A DNA stretch of 64,000 nucleotides from Algoriphagus aquimarinus (GTDB lineage Bacteria > Bacteroidota > Bacteroidia > Cytophagales > Cyclobacteriaceae). The translations under genes were made by a program, and so were the position numbers. The DNA is taken from NCBI RefSeq assembly GCF_007997215.1, contig NZ_VORW01000013.1:1-64000 (forward strand), given 5' to 3'. The notes below the pieces were generated by a model that worked only from the letters and a program-made list of their open reading frames with translations, was not told the origin of the DNA and did no database searches. This document shows, piece by piece, positions 30,101 through 35,129 of the stretch; the first letter of the stretch is position 1, and the number at the start of each line of letters is the position of its first letter.

Positions 30101-30130
30101 AAAAATAGATTTGGTAACAGTACGTATCAT
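21176..30130 (-). CDS. giant modular surface adhesin-like protein with type B T9SS C-terminal domain
   Basis: A 2984-residue exported protein. Signal peptide to about residue 25 (TIAQ). Order of regions, approximate: unique N-terminus 26-560; cadherin/bacterial-Ig-like repeats 560-945; calx-beta-like repeats 955-1285 (ending ITDDDT, ITDNDT); Ig-like repeats 1290-1500 (NITSDNTPTFTGTA); HYR-like segment 1500-1660; nine MBG-type repeats of about 79 residues (KVYGEADPVFTYTASGF) with two YDG and one divergent MBG unit, 1660-2613; four TSP3 calcium-binding repeats 2615-2705 (DSDGDGVPD); Ig-like segment 2710-2890; and a gliding-motility C-terminal domain 2900-2984 (VPNTFTPNGDGTNDAW). The last directs type IX export to the surface. 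No enzyme domain is seen. Likely an adhesin or surface fibre; gliding is possible but unproven. Confidence 0.92.
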   Translation of the reverse strand: MIRTVTKSIFLIVLLAFSAFTTIAQTTVNFNTYTANVGLSSPHVEGELEFEAILGPSASCTNCMGIDINEGKDNSPGLDDANQSLGGIIGWKISRADNASFQFISLWVNDRGPTATNPPGTSTEGTIKAFSGGSLSPAKQLIFNSSSTGIKSYASDPDFYDVDYVLIEGADLFLILDEIQYGVPFVVGDADPAEVTAINLIGTPISTATSVQYQVSFSKIAKNVSAGDFTLTKTGTANGTIGTVTGSNATYTVPITGISGEGTLRLDLKAGTDIANENDVTGTAAFTSGQVHNVSPCLVEGFEDETDGSTTFSHGGYGFSITSANMEVHTETPFTGINGSSYVLINTGVGTYTISSTTSDINLKKFAVFLSSTVDGSAPTSDGNITVVGKSGINTVYTISKASGFPTDFTANSGYYIFDLRTEGGTDNSAKAVDQIEITLGGSFQYINIDNFEFCADDVAPSGYSVSIDQDPISPDNDDAVSFTFAGAEIGATYDYTFSSAGGGTNVTGTGTILTATDQITGIDLSGLGLGTITLSVTLTDASSNEGDPAEDTVLKRVFTAPVATAPTAPVVTEDDTNVALDNDIQVADVDGDDQTITFTITGGTVTLGTAGITFGGSGNGAASFTAAGTLVALNTALDAATFTPTPNLFGTGVATIGFVSNDGTADSNTASVTFNITGVNDAPVVDQNGVSIADWTEGASPTVINSAILVIDPEDDNITSATISVADFVTGDILGITTPSPYSSSYNTSTGVLSLSGTGTAAQMQAALRTVVFSNSTDDPGQGDTDNSRAISFFVTDANASTSSTIANIGIGISSVNDDPTVSGLPTDISVVENTASNVDLSAATFNDPDAGSNDITLELGVSTGTLAASDAGGVTVVGTGTVTLILTGTASEIDTYLNTASNINYTGPVSVTGNDAATLTLTANDGGNTGSGGGTDVSLGTVNIDILNAEPSVTLSLSPTSRAENLVTANTVTATLSNTFTSAVTVNLSFSGTATNTTDYTRSGSSIVIPIGEITGTIVINNVNDGIYEGDETVIVDISSVTNGLEDGTQQVTYTIEEDDSAPTVTIAADPISISEAAETTRITVTLSAIAGVNVTIPIEFTGDAVLATDYNFVDVPISSFIIVPGSTSSFIDLISITNEIVDGDRDIVVSLGTLTNGTPGAENEATVTITDDDTAELSIAATTQAAEDATDGLFTITTTKQFSSAVTVDFTVGGTAAEGTDYASIGTSVVFPANQNTVTVPIDVTADNIVEGDESVSITMTSTNNAAVSISATSNASITITDNDTPPDVPSVPDLDSSSDTGSSDTDNITSDNTPTFTGTAQANYTVEVFSDGASLGTTTANGSGNWSFTSGTIADGSFQITVIAIDSFDNESGESDALSITIDTQAPAKPGLPDLQAGSDSGISDTDDITNDVTPTLEGTAEANSTVTIKSSIDGTLGTTVANGAGQWSFTPGTDLLTGVHSVTASISDIAGNSSESDPLSLTIDTRAPTPVIINVLVLQLDVNGDSPILTAADFLASPISDDFSDPANIALELDKSTFDCSNVGDNLVRVTATDEAGNSDYAETNVKVQDITAPTAIAKNIILNVDAFGTVTLLPSMIDDGSSDNCSIVSRTLSKTEFDRTDEGPNNVNLTVFDGSGNFSSAIAVVTVVVVPKTLTITADPGQSKLIGAADPAFTYTASGFEGADNETILTGSLSRDAGETVGIYGITAGDISAGSNYSINFVPADFEIKKGTVQITGSFDAADKVYDATKAATISVNNLSLSGIDATVPDVSIGTVTTEFVDKNVGVGKEVRITSVTLTGAAAGSYDIDYTGAPTSTATISPADLAVFGYSSNDKVYDGTTIASLSGTPSVPPLGADDVSVSGTAIANFTQAGVGVAIPIIVTGLTLDGGDKDNYEIIPPAGLEANITKKTVLISANPNQSKVFGTADPVFTYTASGFVGGEADVVITGALSRTAGEDKGTYPINLGTLSAGPNYSINFTSSNFTIAAKILNVTAESGQSKVYGEADPFFTYTATGFEAGDDDTILTGSLSRTAGENAGNYPINLGTLSAGDNYTINFTTADFEITKATLDITANAGQTKVYGEADPVFTYTASGFQNGDTEAILTGAINRFAGEDVGFYAINPATIDAGPNYTINFTEADFEITKASLNILVDPSQSKVYGEADPVFTYTASGFQNGDTEAILTGAINRFAGEDVGFYAINPATIDAGPNYTINFTEADFEITKATLAVTANAGISKIYGNGDPTLTYQVSGFKNGDTQAILSGTLARAAGENVGNYAINLGTLSAGSNYTISFTGANFAITPRKLNVTANPNQAKVYGSPDPVLAYSASNYGNGDTNAILTGALGRTAGENIGMYPINLGTLSAGSNYTINFTSADFEIATKVLNVTAEAGQSKVFGTADPVLTYTATGFENGDTNAILTGALSRAAGENVGNYAINLGTLSAGANYAINYLGANFAISKAAIVGITFADGSFVYDGSAKSLAISGTLPVGAAVAYSNNSRTDTGIQEVTATISGSNFTSFELTANLEITKAILAIIADAGQSKLYGTGDPILTYTVSGFGAGDDASILSGILTRTAGESVGTYAIGIGTLNAGSNYLIDFSGADFEIITNDSDGDGVPDDVEEIEGTDPKDPTDFKDSDGDGVPDFVEVEQGTNPTDPGDYVDSDGDDVPDYVEEQQGTDPNDSEDFLDEDEDGLPDYVQTRSISEFVTQSLDVLWGTEADNLKIPTEVVVMTAEGAFVNLPVTWDLTGYDPMMSGITTYAGTVELPAGLFNPLDIQAMLEITVLAKPAPLDVTLSNNEFIGIPDQFFQEIGAFTVIDPTDNVHTLSLPEGEGDNVFFEVNSGILFWSSADQQSGRVDFTIVLSVVDRAGNEIKRAFSIRRLRTPLDQLEVPNTFTPNGDGTNDAWGILALRYYTGVRIQVFDLGGNRIFYTENPDKKWDGTFEGKEMPISSYLYVIEVGETGEIRRGMLNLLRQ
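23436..23864 (-). repeat. recent tandem duplication of one MBG unit inside the giant gene
   Basis: DNA at 23436-23627 recurs at 23673-23864, offset 237 bp, which is exactly one 79-codon unit. I count three mismatches in about 192 bases, all silent. The other MBG units differ far more from each other. Confidence 0.85.
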
Positions 30131-30149
30131 TGGGATAATTTATAAATCA

Positions 30150-30180
30150 AAAATAGCTGACTCCATTAGAAGTCAGCTTT
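30150..30180 (-). terminator. terminator between collar gene and giant adhesin gene
   Basis: An 8-bp stem (AGCTGACT at 30156-30163, AGTCAGCT at 30172-30179) is followed on the minus strand by ATTTTTGATTT. It lies 8 bp after the collar-protein stop and about 20 bp before the giant gene's start. The adhesin is therefore probably transcribed separately or at reduced readthrough. Confidence 0.7.
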
Positions 30181-30187
30181 ATAATCA

Positions 30188-30730
30188 TTAATTCCGGGAA
30201 GGATAAATTCCAAACAAGGCTATAACATAATTCATAGCTATGCTTGGCTGCATGTTATCGTGTGGCAGACCACCTCCTGCTGCTCCTATGCTTGCACCCA
30301 TAGCTGCATTCGCTGCGCTATCAATAAAACCGTTGCTAGGTAAAGGATCGGATCCCCTTTCTCTGGTAACGGTGTTTTTCGCAATAGAATTAGCAGCTGG
30401 GTCATTTGATGTACCATCAGTATTATTACCTAAGAGTCCATGCGTGTGAGATGGCAGTTGATTTTGCAACAGCGTTTCTGTTTGCCCTCCTAGTGTTGCT
30501 CCTTGTCTTCTATCAGAAAGACCTGGACCAATACCCATACCAATAGCACATCGGCCTCTAAGGTCAGGCAAACCAAATGTGGTTCTACCATCCCCACCAT
30601 AGATTGTTCCGAGAAGAGAGAAAAGCGCATCATTTTGAGAAATCGCCAACAACTGTCCGTTACAAAAAGCCCAGCCCCTTGGTGCAAAGGTTCCCCCAAA
30701 AAGTTCTATTTGTCCAACAAAAGGATTCAT
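30188..30730 (-). CDS. phage-tail-collar domain protein (microcystin-dependent-protein type), copy 2
   Basis: A 180-residue protein with a Tail Collar domain: GQIELFGGTFAPRGWAFCNGQLLAISQN (about 5-32), LLGTIYGGDGRTTFGLPDLRGR, and LPSHTHGL with a His-X-His pair (about 94-98). The C-terminus is MNYVIALFGIYPSRN. Such stand-alone collar proteins occur widely outside phages. No signal peptide is visible. It is a close paralogue of the upstream gene, 26 bp away, and the pair is cotranscribed. No other phage genes are nearby, so this is not a prophage remnant. Function unknown; surface location with the adhesin is inference. Confidence 0.9.
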   Translation of the reverse strand: MNPFVGQIELFGGTFAPRGWAFCNGQLLAISQNDALFSLLGTIYGGDGRTTFGLPDLRGRCAIGMGIGPGLSDRRQGATLGGQTETLLQNQLPSHTHGLLGNNTDGTSNDPAANSIAKNTVTRERGSDPLPSNGFIDSAANAAMGASIGAAGGGLPHDNMQPSIAMNYVIALFGIYPSRN

Positions 30731-30756
30731 AATATCTGCTTTTAGTGAAAAGTGAT

Positions 30757-31302
30757 TTAATTTCTAGAAGGAAAAACCCCTACTGTTGCAATGACATAGT
30801 TCATTACTAGGGAAGGCTGCATATTATTATGCGCTAAATTTCCTCCAGCAACTGCTATACTTGAAGCATGCATTGGCGCATTAGCTGCACTTGCAATAAA
30901 TCCATTTGCAGGAATAGGATCTGACCCTCTTTCTAGTGTTACGGTGTTTTTAGAAAGTGCTTTACCAGCCGGATCATTAGATGTTCCATTAGTACTATTG
31001 CCAAGAAGTCCGTGGGTGTGAGAAGGCATTTCACTTTGTGTCAGTGTCACTGTTTCCTGCCCTAGAGTATCTCCCTGTCGTCTATCAGTAAGACCTGGCC
31101 CATTACCCATTCCAATTGCACATCGACCTCTAAGGTCGGGTAATGCAAAAGTGGTTCTTCCATCCCCTCCATAAGTAGTGCCCAGAAGAGAAAATAGAGC
31201 TGTATTTTGAGCGATTGGTAAAAGTTGGCCTGAGCAAAATGCCCAACCTCGTGGTGCAAAGTTAAAACCAACAAGCGTAATTTGTCCTAGAAATGGATCC
31301 AT
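30757..31302 (-). CDS. phage-tail-collar domain protein (microcystin-dependent-protein type), copy 1
   Basis: A 181-residue paralogue of the next gene, sharing the collar signature (APRGWAFCSGQLLPIAQN, GGDGRTTFALPDLRGR), the histidine motif MPSHTHGLLGN, and the C-terminal MNYVIATVGVFPSRN. Alignment by eye gives roughly two-thirds identity, with the differences spread over the whole length, which suggests an old tandem duplication. The start ATG is clear. A 230-bp leader separates it from the Tat-like gene upstream, with a perfect palindrome at 31494-31511. Confidence 0.9.
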   Translation of the reverse strand: MDPFLGQITLVGFNFAPRGWAFCSGQLLPIAQNTALFSLLGTTYGGDGRTTFALPDLRGRCAIGMGNGPGLTDRRQGDTLGQETVTLTQSEMPSHTHGLLGNSTNGTSNDPAGKALSKNTVTLERGSDPIPANGFIASAANAPMHASSIAVAGGNLAHNNMQPSLVMNYVIATVGVFPSRN

Positions 31303-31493
31303 TGTATTAAAAGTTTAAGTGAAAAATTATTTATAATAATCTAATTTTATTGCTTTTATTTTATTTATAAATCAGTTCGGGCTTTCCGCCAAAAATTGCA
31401 ATTCTCACCATCTTATAGTGAAGGAATTCCGGTGCAATCACATCAGCGATTAACCCCATTTGGTAAAACTATAAAAACATTAATTCAATATCC

Positions 31494-31511
31494 ATACGTA
31501 TTAATACGTAT
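31494..31511. promoter_or_regulatory. perfect 18-bp palindrome, candidate operator
   Basis: ATACGTATTAATACGTAT is its own reverse complement. It sits 22 bp past the stop of the Tat-like gene and about 190 bp upstream of the collar genes. There is no T-run on either side, so it is not a typical terminator. Confidence 0.5.
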
Positions 31512-31532
31512 ATGAGGAATCCAAGTAATTCC

Positions 31533-32318
31533 TTAGATCAATTGAAAACCTGAAAATCTCCCCTCTCGTACGGAAACCACAGATTGTTTTTCCGCATTAG
31601 GATTAGCAATTGTCAACAAAACCTGATGCTTGTCATTGTTCTTCATTACAATCAATTGGCTTTGCTCCTTTTGTGAATCAGATCCAAAAAACTGGTCAAT
31701 ATAACGGCTAGCTGAAGCCAGGTCTTTTAGCGAAAAGAATTGAAAATATGGATTAGGATTATCTGCTAGACAATAGACCTCATCACAGCCTAGGTCATTC
31801 TTAAGATCAAAAGCGACTTGATTCATCTTCTCTATGGTTCCAGAAATACTCTGACCTTTCTCTCCAAATCCGATTCCCATTACTCCAATTTTTCTAGTTG
31901 AACTAGAGAAAATCAAATGACTGGAAATTGATTCTGGCATTTCGTGGGAAGAAAAATTCGAGTTAACAAAAGGCAAGCTACTTATAGGAGTATTACCTGA
32001 ATCAGAATTACCTAGTTTCTGAACCCAGTCACCACCAAAAAGCATCGCATTAATACCGATTTTATTCAGCCGAACTATACTTTTGTTTGAAATATCTGAA
32101 GGAGTCAAAGTAGTCAATACCAATCTATTGATAGCACGAGTGCTACCTAATAAATACCCCGTTTTTGCACTTTCTAATGAGTTCCCCCCTACTTGCAAAA
32201 TCTGCTCATAAGCTAGATTATTATGAGAAAATGCCGATGCAAAACCAATCCCTGGAAGGGAAACAGCTCCTAGCGAAATAGACATTTTCTTTAAAAATTC
32301 TCTTCTATCAAAACTCAT
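31533..32318 (-). CDS. Tat-like signal protein, possibly a degenerate 5'-nucleotidase relative
   Basis: A 261-residue protein starting MSFDRREFLKKMSISLG, a twin-arginine-type signal (RREFLK) followed by a hydrophobic stretch to about residue 30. The middle contains KIGVMGIGFGEKGQSISG and a MNQVAFDLKNDLGCDEVYCLAD segment, which resemble the part of secreted 5'-nucleotidases where IGV.G and L...L.CD.VICL occur. The metal-binding histidine/aspartate motifs of those enzymes are absent. I therefore only suggest a degenerate relationship. It lies between the formyltransferase-like gene (136 bp upstream) and the collar genes. Confidence 0.6.
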   Translation of the reverse strand: MSFDRREFLKKMSISLGAVSLPGIGFASAFSHNNLAYEQILQVGGNSLESAKTGYLLGSTRAINRLVLTTLTPSDISNKSIVRLNKIGINAMLFGGDWVQKLGNSDSGNTPISSLPFVNSNFSSHEMPESISSHLIFSSSTRKIGVMGIGFGEKGQSISGTIEKMNQVAFDLKNDLGCDEVYCLADNPNPYFQFFSLKDLASASRYIDQFFGSDSQKEQSQLIVMKNNDKHQVLLTIANPNAEKQSVVSVREGRFSGFQLI

Positions 32319-32454
32319 ATTTGAAAAATAAATATTAAAACGATATTAGAAACTACAGGAATTATTTCAGAAACTCTAATCACAAGTACATAACGACCCA
32401 ATTAGTAGAACGGGCAATACAAGACTCAAATCTTAAATAAAAACCTAGTCAATC

Positions 32455-33366
32455 CTAAAGCATTTGCTCGTAAGGCCTTATGCCCAGTGCCGCCAATTTG
32501 GAACCCGTAATTATAGTCCCATCTATTTGGAAAATATTTATTCTCAAGTATTTGAAATCTGCGCACAAAACAAATACTCCGTACGTCGCGTCAGCATACA
32601 CTATGGTGCCTGGCGAGAAAATCCCTACTACATTCACTTCTGCAGGACTAACTTCTAGTATCCGAATTTGACTTCCTCGGAAAGTCGTGATAGCTCCGCT
32701 ATAATTAGGGTTGGCAGCATTTACCAAAAACTCTACTTCATCGGCACTTTGACTTTTCCAATCAATCGTCAAATCCTCTTCTTTTGGTCTAGGTAAAGGA
32801 GACTCATTAGGAGTAAGAACCTCCCCCTCTGAAAGAGGAAGTTTATCCAAAGCTTTTAGAAGTTCCGTTCCTGCCAAAACAGATAATCTGGATGCTAATA
32901 AGCCATATGGTTCTCCAGGAAATATCGGAGCTACAGATTCTAAAATTAATACTCCAGCATCCCAATTTTCATCAATTTTATGAAAGGAAATAACAGCAGA
33001 TTTTTCTCCTTGTTTTAACGTCCAAAAAAGCGGTGCAGCTCCGGCATATTTCGGCAATTTTCCATAATGGACATTTAGAACGCCCCATTCCAGACTTGCG
33101 AATATGGCTTTTGGAATTTTATATGAAAAACCAAAACTCACACCTCTGTCAGCTTTTAAATTAGTAAGCCATTCCCCAATCTCCTCCAAGTCTTTTCCAT
33201 CCCATCTAAAAATATCAAGTCCGAAGTTGTTACAAACTTCATTTAGCATTTCCTGATTTTGAAAATCCTTTTGGGGAATCACAACACCGATTATTTGCTT
33301 GTTTAGGGCCAATTGCTGAATGGAAGGAATGCTCCATATACTCTGCGTAAAAATTACGATTCGCAT
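32455..33366 (-). CDS. formyltransferase-family protein (Fmt-like, not canonical Fmt)
   Basis: A 303-residue cytoplasmic enzyme with the N10-formyl-tetrahydrofolate formyltransferase fold. The catalytic triad seen in Fmt and related sugar formyltransferases is intact: Asn98 and His100 in LNVHYGKLP, and Asp136 in ENWDAGVL. The C-terminal barrel-like domain (about 205-300, YLRINIFQIDGTIITG) resembles that of Fmt. The HxSLLP loop of tRNA formyltransferases is changed to HYGKLPKYAG, and the N-terminal nucleotide site is short. This and the surface-locus context suggest a small-molecule or sugar substrate. The alternative is a divergent Met-tRNA formyltransferase paralogue. Confidence 0.75.
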   Translation of the reverse strand: MRIVIFTQSIWSIPSIQQLALNKQIIGVVIPQKDFQNQEMLNEVCNNFGLDIFRWDGKDLEEIGEWLTNLKADRGVSFGFSYKIPKAIFASLEWGVLNVHYGKLPKYAGAAPLFWTLKQGEKSAVISFHKIDENWDAGVLILESVAPIFPGEPYGLLASRLSVLAGTELLKALDKLPLSEGEVLTPNESPLPRPKEEDLTIDWKSQSADEVEFLVNAANPNYSGAITTFRGSQIRILEVSPAEVNVVGIFSPGTIVYADATYGVFVLCADFKYLRINIFQIDGTIITGSKLAALGIRPYEQML

Positions 33367-33708
33367 GAATTAAAGGTTCTTTGTGGTTTCAATTTGAAAG
33401 TAGTCGTATAATTCCAACATTCAAAATCAGTGAAGGATGCCACTCCACTGGCTTTTGTCAGCTTCACAGTTACTCTCCTATTCGATAGTAGTAATAAGAA
33501 GAAGTTATGAATCAAAGTACATCAAGGCTACACAGAAACTAAAACAGATACAATCAGGGAGTTAACTTCAAATAATAAATACTCATTACCGGTTTACAGT
33601 TGAACCAAAACGAATTCAGATAGTATGACAGGCCATCGATACTAGCCGATTGCGAAAATTTCCTTAAAATTGTCACCCAGACAAACACTCGTCTCGTTTC
33701 CCCAACTC
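33367..33708. other. intergenic region between formyltransferase-like and pentapeptide genes
   Basis: About 340 bp separating divergent genes. No ORF, hairpin or repeat is supported. A promoter for each direction must lie here, but no clear TAnnTTTG with a correctly spaced TTG was seen. Confidence 0.4.
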
Positions 33709-34275
33709 ATGGCTTACCTAGCAGATCAGCATTATAAAAACAGTGACTTTACTGTAGAAGAATTTCAATTAATTGAATACGAGAATTGCAGCTTTGAACA
33801 GTGTAAGTTCTCTGATCTAAACCTTAGGGGTGCCAGTTTTGAGAACTGTACTTTCAAAAGATGTGACCTTAGCAATCTCAAAGTGACTGGAGTTCCCTTT
33901 CGACAAGTGAGTTTCGAGGATTGTAAAATGCTAGGAATTCATTTTCACGCATCAAATCCCTTTCTTCTGGAATTCAGCTTCACTAGTTGTCAAATGGATT
34001 ACTGCAGTTTTTACAGTCTCAAGATAAAAAAGACAAAGTTCATAGCCAGCAAACTGACTGAAGTAGATTTTACCCAAACAGATTTATCAGGGGCAGATTT
34101 TCAGAATTCTGATCTTAGCGGAGCTACATTTGACAGGACAGAACTACTCAGTACTGATTTCAGAAATGCATCTAATTATACAATTGACCCGGAGCTTAAC
34201 AGAATCAAAGGAGCCAAGTTTGATTTAGATGGATTGCCTGGATTATTAGCCAAATACAAGATCAAAATCAGCTAA
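33709..34275 (+). CDS. pentapeptide-repeat protein, Qnr/McbG-like
   Basis: A 188-residue protein from ATG 33709; a TTG at 33670 would add 13 residues. Its repeats follow A(D/N)LXX/(C/S)XF: FEQCKFSDLNLRGASFENCTF, then FSFTSCQMDYCSFYSL, then TQTDLSGADFQNSDLSGATF. A right-handed quadrilateral beta-helix is expected. An interruption near residues 70-90 and a C-terminal helix-like IKGAKFDLDGLPGLLAKYKI mimic the hinge and dimerising helix of Qnr and McbG, which protect DNA gyrase. Gyrase protection is an inference from architecture; many such proteins have other roles. Confidence 0.8.
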   Translation: MAYLADQHYKNSDFTVEEFQLIEYENCSFEQCKFSDLNLRGASFENCTFKRCDLSNLKVTGVPFRQVSFEDCKMLGIHFHASNPFLLEFSFTSCQMDYCSFYSLKIKKTKFIASKLTEVDFTQTDLSGADFQNSDLSGATFDRTELLSTDFRNASNYTIDPELNRIKGAKFDLDGLPGLLAKYKIKIS

Positions 34276-34343
34276 ATAATTTCCAAATCAGAAAAGATTC
34301 TACGCGCTACTAATTGCCTGTGAATATGGATTAGTACAGGTCC

Positions 34344-35045
34344 CTATTTCTTAAAACTGTACAGAAAAGGCGCTTTGTGTGAGCCTCCTAAAAAGAGTTT
34401 CTCATGTCTTTCCAAAATATTAAGACTAAGCATTTTGCGCTGAAAATTAGCTCTATTTTGAGTTTCCCCGAGTATCCCCTCATATACTTGCTGCAGCTCC
34501 TTCATGGTGAATCGCTCAGGAAGTAGATTGAAGCTCAGTAGCTTTTGATCCAAATTTGAACGTAGGTGTTCAAGTGCTTTTTCCACTATTTCAGCATGAT
34601 CCATCATCAATTTTGGCAGCTGATCAAAATCGTACCATTCAATAGAATCAGATAATTCATCCGGTTTTGGCACTACATTTTCATAATTGATCAAAGCATA
34701 ATAGGCAACTGTGATGAATCGCCCGAAGAGCCAATGATCTTCATAGATATGTCCTTGCTCCGCCAGCATTTTGCGCATCACAGCCGGACTAAATCGATCC
34801 ATGGATCCGAATGTATGAAATTGCTCTAAGTAGATTTCATCCAAACCAGTACGTTCCGAGAGGCCACGCTTCACCGCATCATCTAGAGGTTCATTTACTT
34901 TCACAAAGCCACCGGGCAATGCGTAAGTCTTCATATTATAATATTCCAAAACCAAAATTTTGAGCTTTTCTCCAGAAAAACCAAAAATAACCGAGTCGTA
35001 TGAAATATTTGGAAGATATTCTGCTTGTGGTAAGGGCATGGACAA
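34344..35045 (-). CDS. NUDIX-domain transcriptional regulator (NrtR/AraR-like)
   Basis: A 233-residue protein with an N-terminal NUDIX domain (about 14-140) and a C-terminal winged helix (about 160-233). The NUDIX box GFVKVNEPLDDAVKRGLSERTGL departs from the catalytic GX5EX7REUXEEXGU: the REUXEE core reads RGLSER, so metal-binding glutamates are lost. Loss of hydrolysis with gain of a DNA-binding domain is the pattern of the NrtR and AraR regulators, which sense ADP-ribose-like or sugar ligands. It is divergent from a carboxylesterase gene with 84 bp between starts, so it likely controls that gene and itself. The ligand is unknown. Confidence 0.85.
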   Translation of the reverse strand: MSMPLPQAEYLPNISYDSVIFGFSGEKLKILVLEYYNMKTYALPGGFVKVNEPLDDAVKRGLSERTGLDEIYLEQFHTFGSMDRFSPAVMRKMLAEQGHIYEDHWLFGRFITVAYYALINYENVVPKPDELSDSIEWYDFDQLPKLMMDHAEIVEKALEHLRSNLDQKLLSFNLLPERFTMKELQQVYEGILGETQNRANFQRKMLSLNILERHEKLFLGGSHKAPFLYSFKK

Positions 35046-35129
35046 AACTAGGAAATACTGGTATAAGTTATAGGAATTTTAAAAATAAGCATTTACTATT
35101 GTTTCACAAAGAAACATTAATTCACCCCC
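35046..35129. promoter_or_regulatory. divergent regulatory region of NUDIX regulator and esterase
   Basis: 84 bp between divergent starts must contain both promoters. GTTTCACAAAGAAAC at 35101-35115 is a 5-bp inverted repeat with a 5-bp spacer, 14 bp before the esterase start, a possible operator half-pair. Confidence 0.4.

Noticed and set aside
30188..31302. Prophage remnant suggested by two tail-collar genes
   Set aside because: No capsid, terminase, tail, integrase or lysis genes nearby; stand-alone collar proteins are common in bacterial chromosomes.
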